Source: an uncultured Planctomycetaceae bacterium (lineage in GTDB: Bacteria > Planctomycetota > Planctomycetia > Pirellulales > Pirellulaceae). From it: a stretch of 5,749 bases of DNA. Positions within the stretch are counted from its first letter, which is position 1. Each line of letters opens with the position of its first letter. The stretch lies in NCBI GenBank assembly GCA_903921945.1, contig CAIXSC010000442.1, positions 1 to 5,749 of the forward strand, given 5' to 3'. The notes under the pieces are model-generated. The model saw nothing but the letters and a program-made list of their open reading frames with translations. It had not been told where the DNA came from and ran no database searches. Positions 4,176-5,749 of the stretch are shown in pieces. A program made the position numbers and the translations under genes.

Positions 4176-5749
4176 TGCACCAGCCGTCCGCGGGGATTGT
4201 CAATGATGTCGGCGAGCACCGCTTTGATGCGGTCTTCGTAGAGGGCCGGGTTGTTGGTCACAATCGGGGCCTCGTTCGCCGTATTGGCTGTGCCGCCGAA
4301 TTCCGCCAGGGCATCGGCCATGGTTTGACTGCTCGAGAACCCAACCTTCACTCCGTAGATTTCGACACCGGTCGCGTATCGCTGGTGCGCGGCCATCAAG
4401 GCTCCGTTTAGATTCGTTCGTCGAGTGCTGTTTGGTTCGTAACGCGAGTCGGTAACCCCTGGAGGAGGTGCTATGGCGTGAAACCATCCGTAATCAGGAT
4501 ACGGATACTGGAGTTGATAGGCGTCAATTTGGGCTTGCGTATAGGATGAGTTTGTCGGGTAAAAATCGGACAGGATGACGACGATCTTCCGGGCAAAGGG
4601 ACGTCCCTGAGCGGTTGGCAATAACTGCTGGCCAGCGAAAACCAGATTCGCGTCCAATTGGGTCGCGGTCGAAGCTGTTACCTGTTCTTTCGAAGATTGA
4701 AGCATTGCGCAGGAATTGCGGACGGAATTGTAATCGGACGTCAAGACGACATCCGCTGCTGTCCGCGTTTTGGAATCCATAGCCAGGACTGCGATTCGAT
4801 CTAGCTGGTTCGAATCTCCCACGTTCGCATTGCGGGTCTTGATTAAATTAATGGTGGAAATCAAGGCGCGGCGAATCGCTTGCATCGGTTGCTCGCTCAG
4901 AGGCGTCACGTAATCCTCGCCGTCCACGTTCTCGTTAGTTTTCAGAAAGAAAGGATGGTTGGTCGAAAGGGGAGTGTACACTCCGCTAGACTGAAGTACC
5001 TCGTCCTTTCCAAAATCAAGCATGAATTGGAGATAGGTGCGCAGGCTGATCATGTTTAGGTGGCTATTTACTTCCGCAGTCGATGCCGCAGTTTGAAGCA
5101 AATGAAACGGATTCCCGTAGGTCGAGTTTGCAACATTATACAAAAGCTCCACCTCTGGAAGTTTGGCGGATTTAGTGGTTCCTTTAAAACGCAATCCTCC
5201 CTTCGTGTTGCTTCTTACTAGTTGAGGGGTGGCCAGATAGTCAAGGTAATACGACCAGTACTTTCGGGTGGCGGTATCTTTGACCTTCGGGTCGGGCTTC
5301 ACATTTGGCGGAAAGAACTTGCTGATTTGCTCGTCGATAATATAGCGGTAGGCCTTATCCTTCCGGACCGGTTCGGAATCAGTGTTGAGGATTCGATACG
5401 CAGTGTTTATGGTGGCTTTTGTCAACGGTCCATCGTTATCGGTTAGCACGGCATAGTTCCACCCGTCGTTCTGGCTGAGAGTTAGAAGCGGGAATCCCAG
5501 GTATTGTTGTCCTCCAGGAAAAGTGGTTTGCCACCCCATCTCAGAGTACATTTTCTGCACGAGTTGCGTCCCTATGGGAGGCGATGACGTGTTGAAAGCA
5601 TTATTGATGATCGTGGTGGCCCAACATGGTTCGGTGTCATTGTTCATTGAAGGAGACATGTCGACTACAAAGATAATGTCGCGCGGCGTCGTCATGGCGA
5701 TGGCCGACCGTGAAACGTTAAAACCTGTTTGGTTGAGGATGCGGCCGAA
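4172..5749 (-). CDS. TadG-like von Willebrand factor A domain protein (5' partial)
   Basis: The frame is open through the right edge (18 more codons before the ATG at 5695, reading FGRILNQTGFNVSRSAIA), so the N-terminus lies outside. At least 525 residues are present. Numbered from the first codon in the window, TTPRDIIFVVDMSPS gives a MIDAS DxSxS motif (D30, S32, S34); a candidate MIDAS Thr is near 363 (TQLDANLVFAGQQLL), and the KIVVILSDFY strand brings the Asp near 395. The C-terminus (YEDRIKAVLADIIDNPRGRLVQ) matches the ending of TadG-type pilus-assembly proteins, which normally carry an N-terminal membrane anchor and act outside the cytoplasmic membrane with Tad/Flp pili. Known vWA domains bind protein ligands through a metal ion. 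Between the MIDAS loop and the next helix (about 287) lies an unusually long insert of roughly 245 residues. The gene is more AT-rich than its neighbours. The Tad link rests on pattern alone; a batch-specific surface adhesin is an alternative. Confidence 0.82.
   Translation of the reverse strand, partial: FGRILNQTGFNVSRSAIAMTTPRDIIFVVDMSPSMNNDTEPCWATTIINNAFNTSSPPIGTQLVQKMYSEMGWQTTFPGGQQYLGFPLLTLSQNDGWNYAVLTDNDGPLTKATINTAYRILNTDSEPVRKDKAYRYIIDEQISKFFPPNVKPDPKVKDTATRKYWSYYLDYLATPQLVRSNTKGGLRFKGTTKSAKLPEVELLYNVANSTYGNPFHLLQTAASTAEVNSHLNMISLRTYLQFMLDFGKDEVLQSSGVYTPLSTNHPFFLKTNENVDGEDYVTPLSEQPMQAIRRALISTINLIKTRNANVGDSNQLDRIAVLAMDSKTRTAADVVLTSDYNSVRNSCAMLQSSKEQVTASTATQLDANLVFAGQQLLPTAQGRPFARKIVVILSDFYPTNSSYTQAQIDAYQLQYPYPDYGWFHAIAPPPGVTDSRYEPNSTRRTNLNGALMAAHQRYATGVEIYGVKVGFSSSQTMADALAEFGGTANTANEAPIVTNNPALYEDRIKAVLADIIDNPRGRLVQ

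Noticed and set aside
3897..4241. Small plus-strand open frames in the 359-bp gap
   Set aside because: Several overlapping frames with Arg/Trp-rich content, no good ribosome binding site, and they run through the terminator or into the vWA gene.

Overview
The window looks like chromosomal DNA from a planctomycete. Three things suggest this: an exported protein with an NPCBM-type module and a C-terminal module I know from planctomycete surface proteins; a Tat-exported Gfo/Idh/MocA oxidoreductase of the type that is highly amplified in Planctomycetes; and loosely packed genes with hairpins between them. Most of the window is GC-rich. Hand counts of two 60-base rows inside genes (301-360 and 2941-3000) give 62-63% G+C. 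The last gene is more AT-rich (43-50% in three rows counted).

Layout. Positions 2-1402 (+) hold the 3' part of an NPCBM-type protein that enters from the left edge. Positions 1403-1607 are a convergent intergenic stretch with three degenerate 22-23 nt direct repeats and two hairpins. Positions 1608-2345 (-) encode a YbjN-like protein with a long acidic Ser/Asp/Glu tail. Positions 2346-2462 are a short spacer with a 12-bp perfect hairpin. Positions 2463-3812 (-) encode the Tat-exported oxidoreductase. Positions 3813-4171 are a 359-bp gap without a convincing gene; it holds a candidate promoter, an orphan plus-strand intrinsic terminator and several hairpins. Positions 4172-5749 (-) encode a TadG-like von Willebrand factor A (vWA) protein whose N-terminus runs off the right edge.

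The three minus-strand genes are co-oriented but separated by 117 and 359 bp with hairpins between them. They are probably separate transcription units, not one operon, and no shared pathway is evident. Two proteins (NPCBM-type and Gfo/Idh/MocA) fit the exported carbohydrate-related repertoire of planctomycetes, the vWA protein fits a Tad/Flp pilus or cell-surface system, and the YbjN-like protein looks like a cytoplasmic chaperone or regulator.

I see no CRISPR array, tRNA, rRNA, transposase or phage gene. The best candidates for something undescribed are the roughly 245-residue insert inside the vWA fold, the orphan terminator in the 359-bp gap (possibly a small RNA end), and the recurring U-tract-less hairpins at gene ends.
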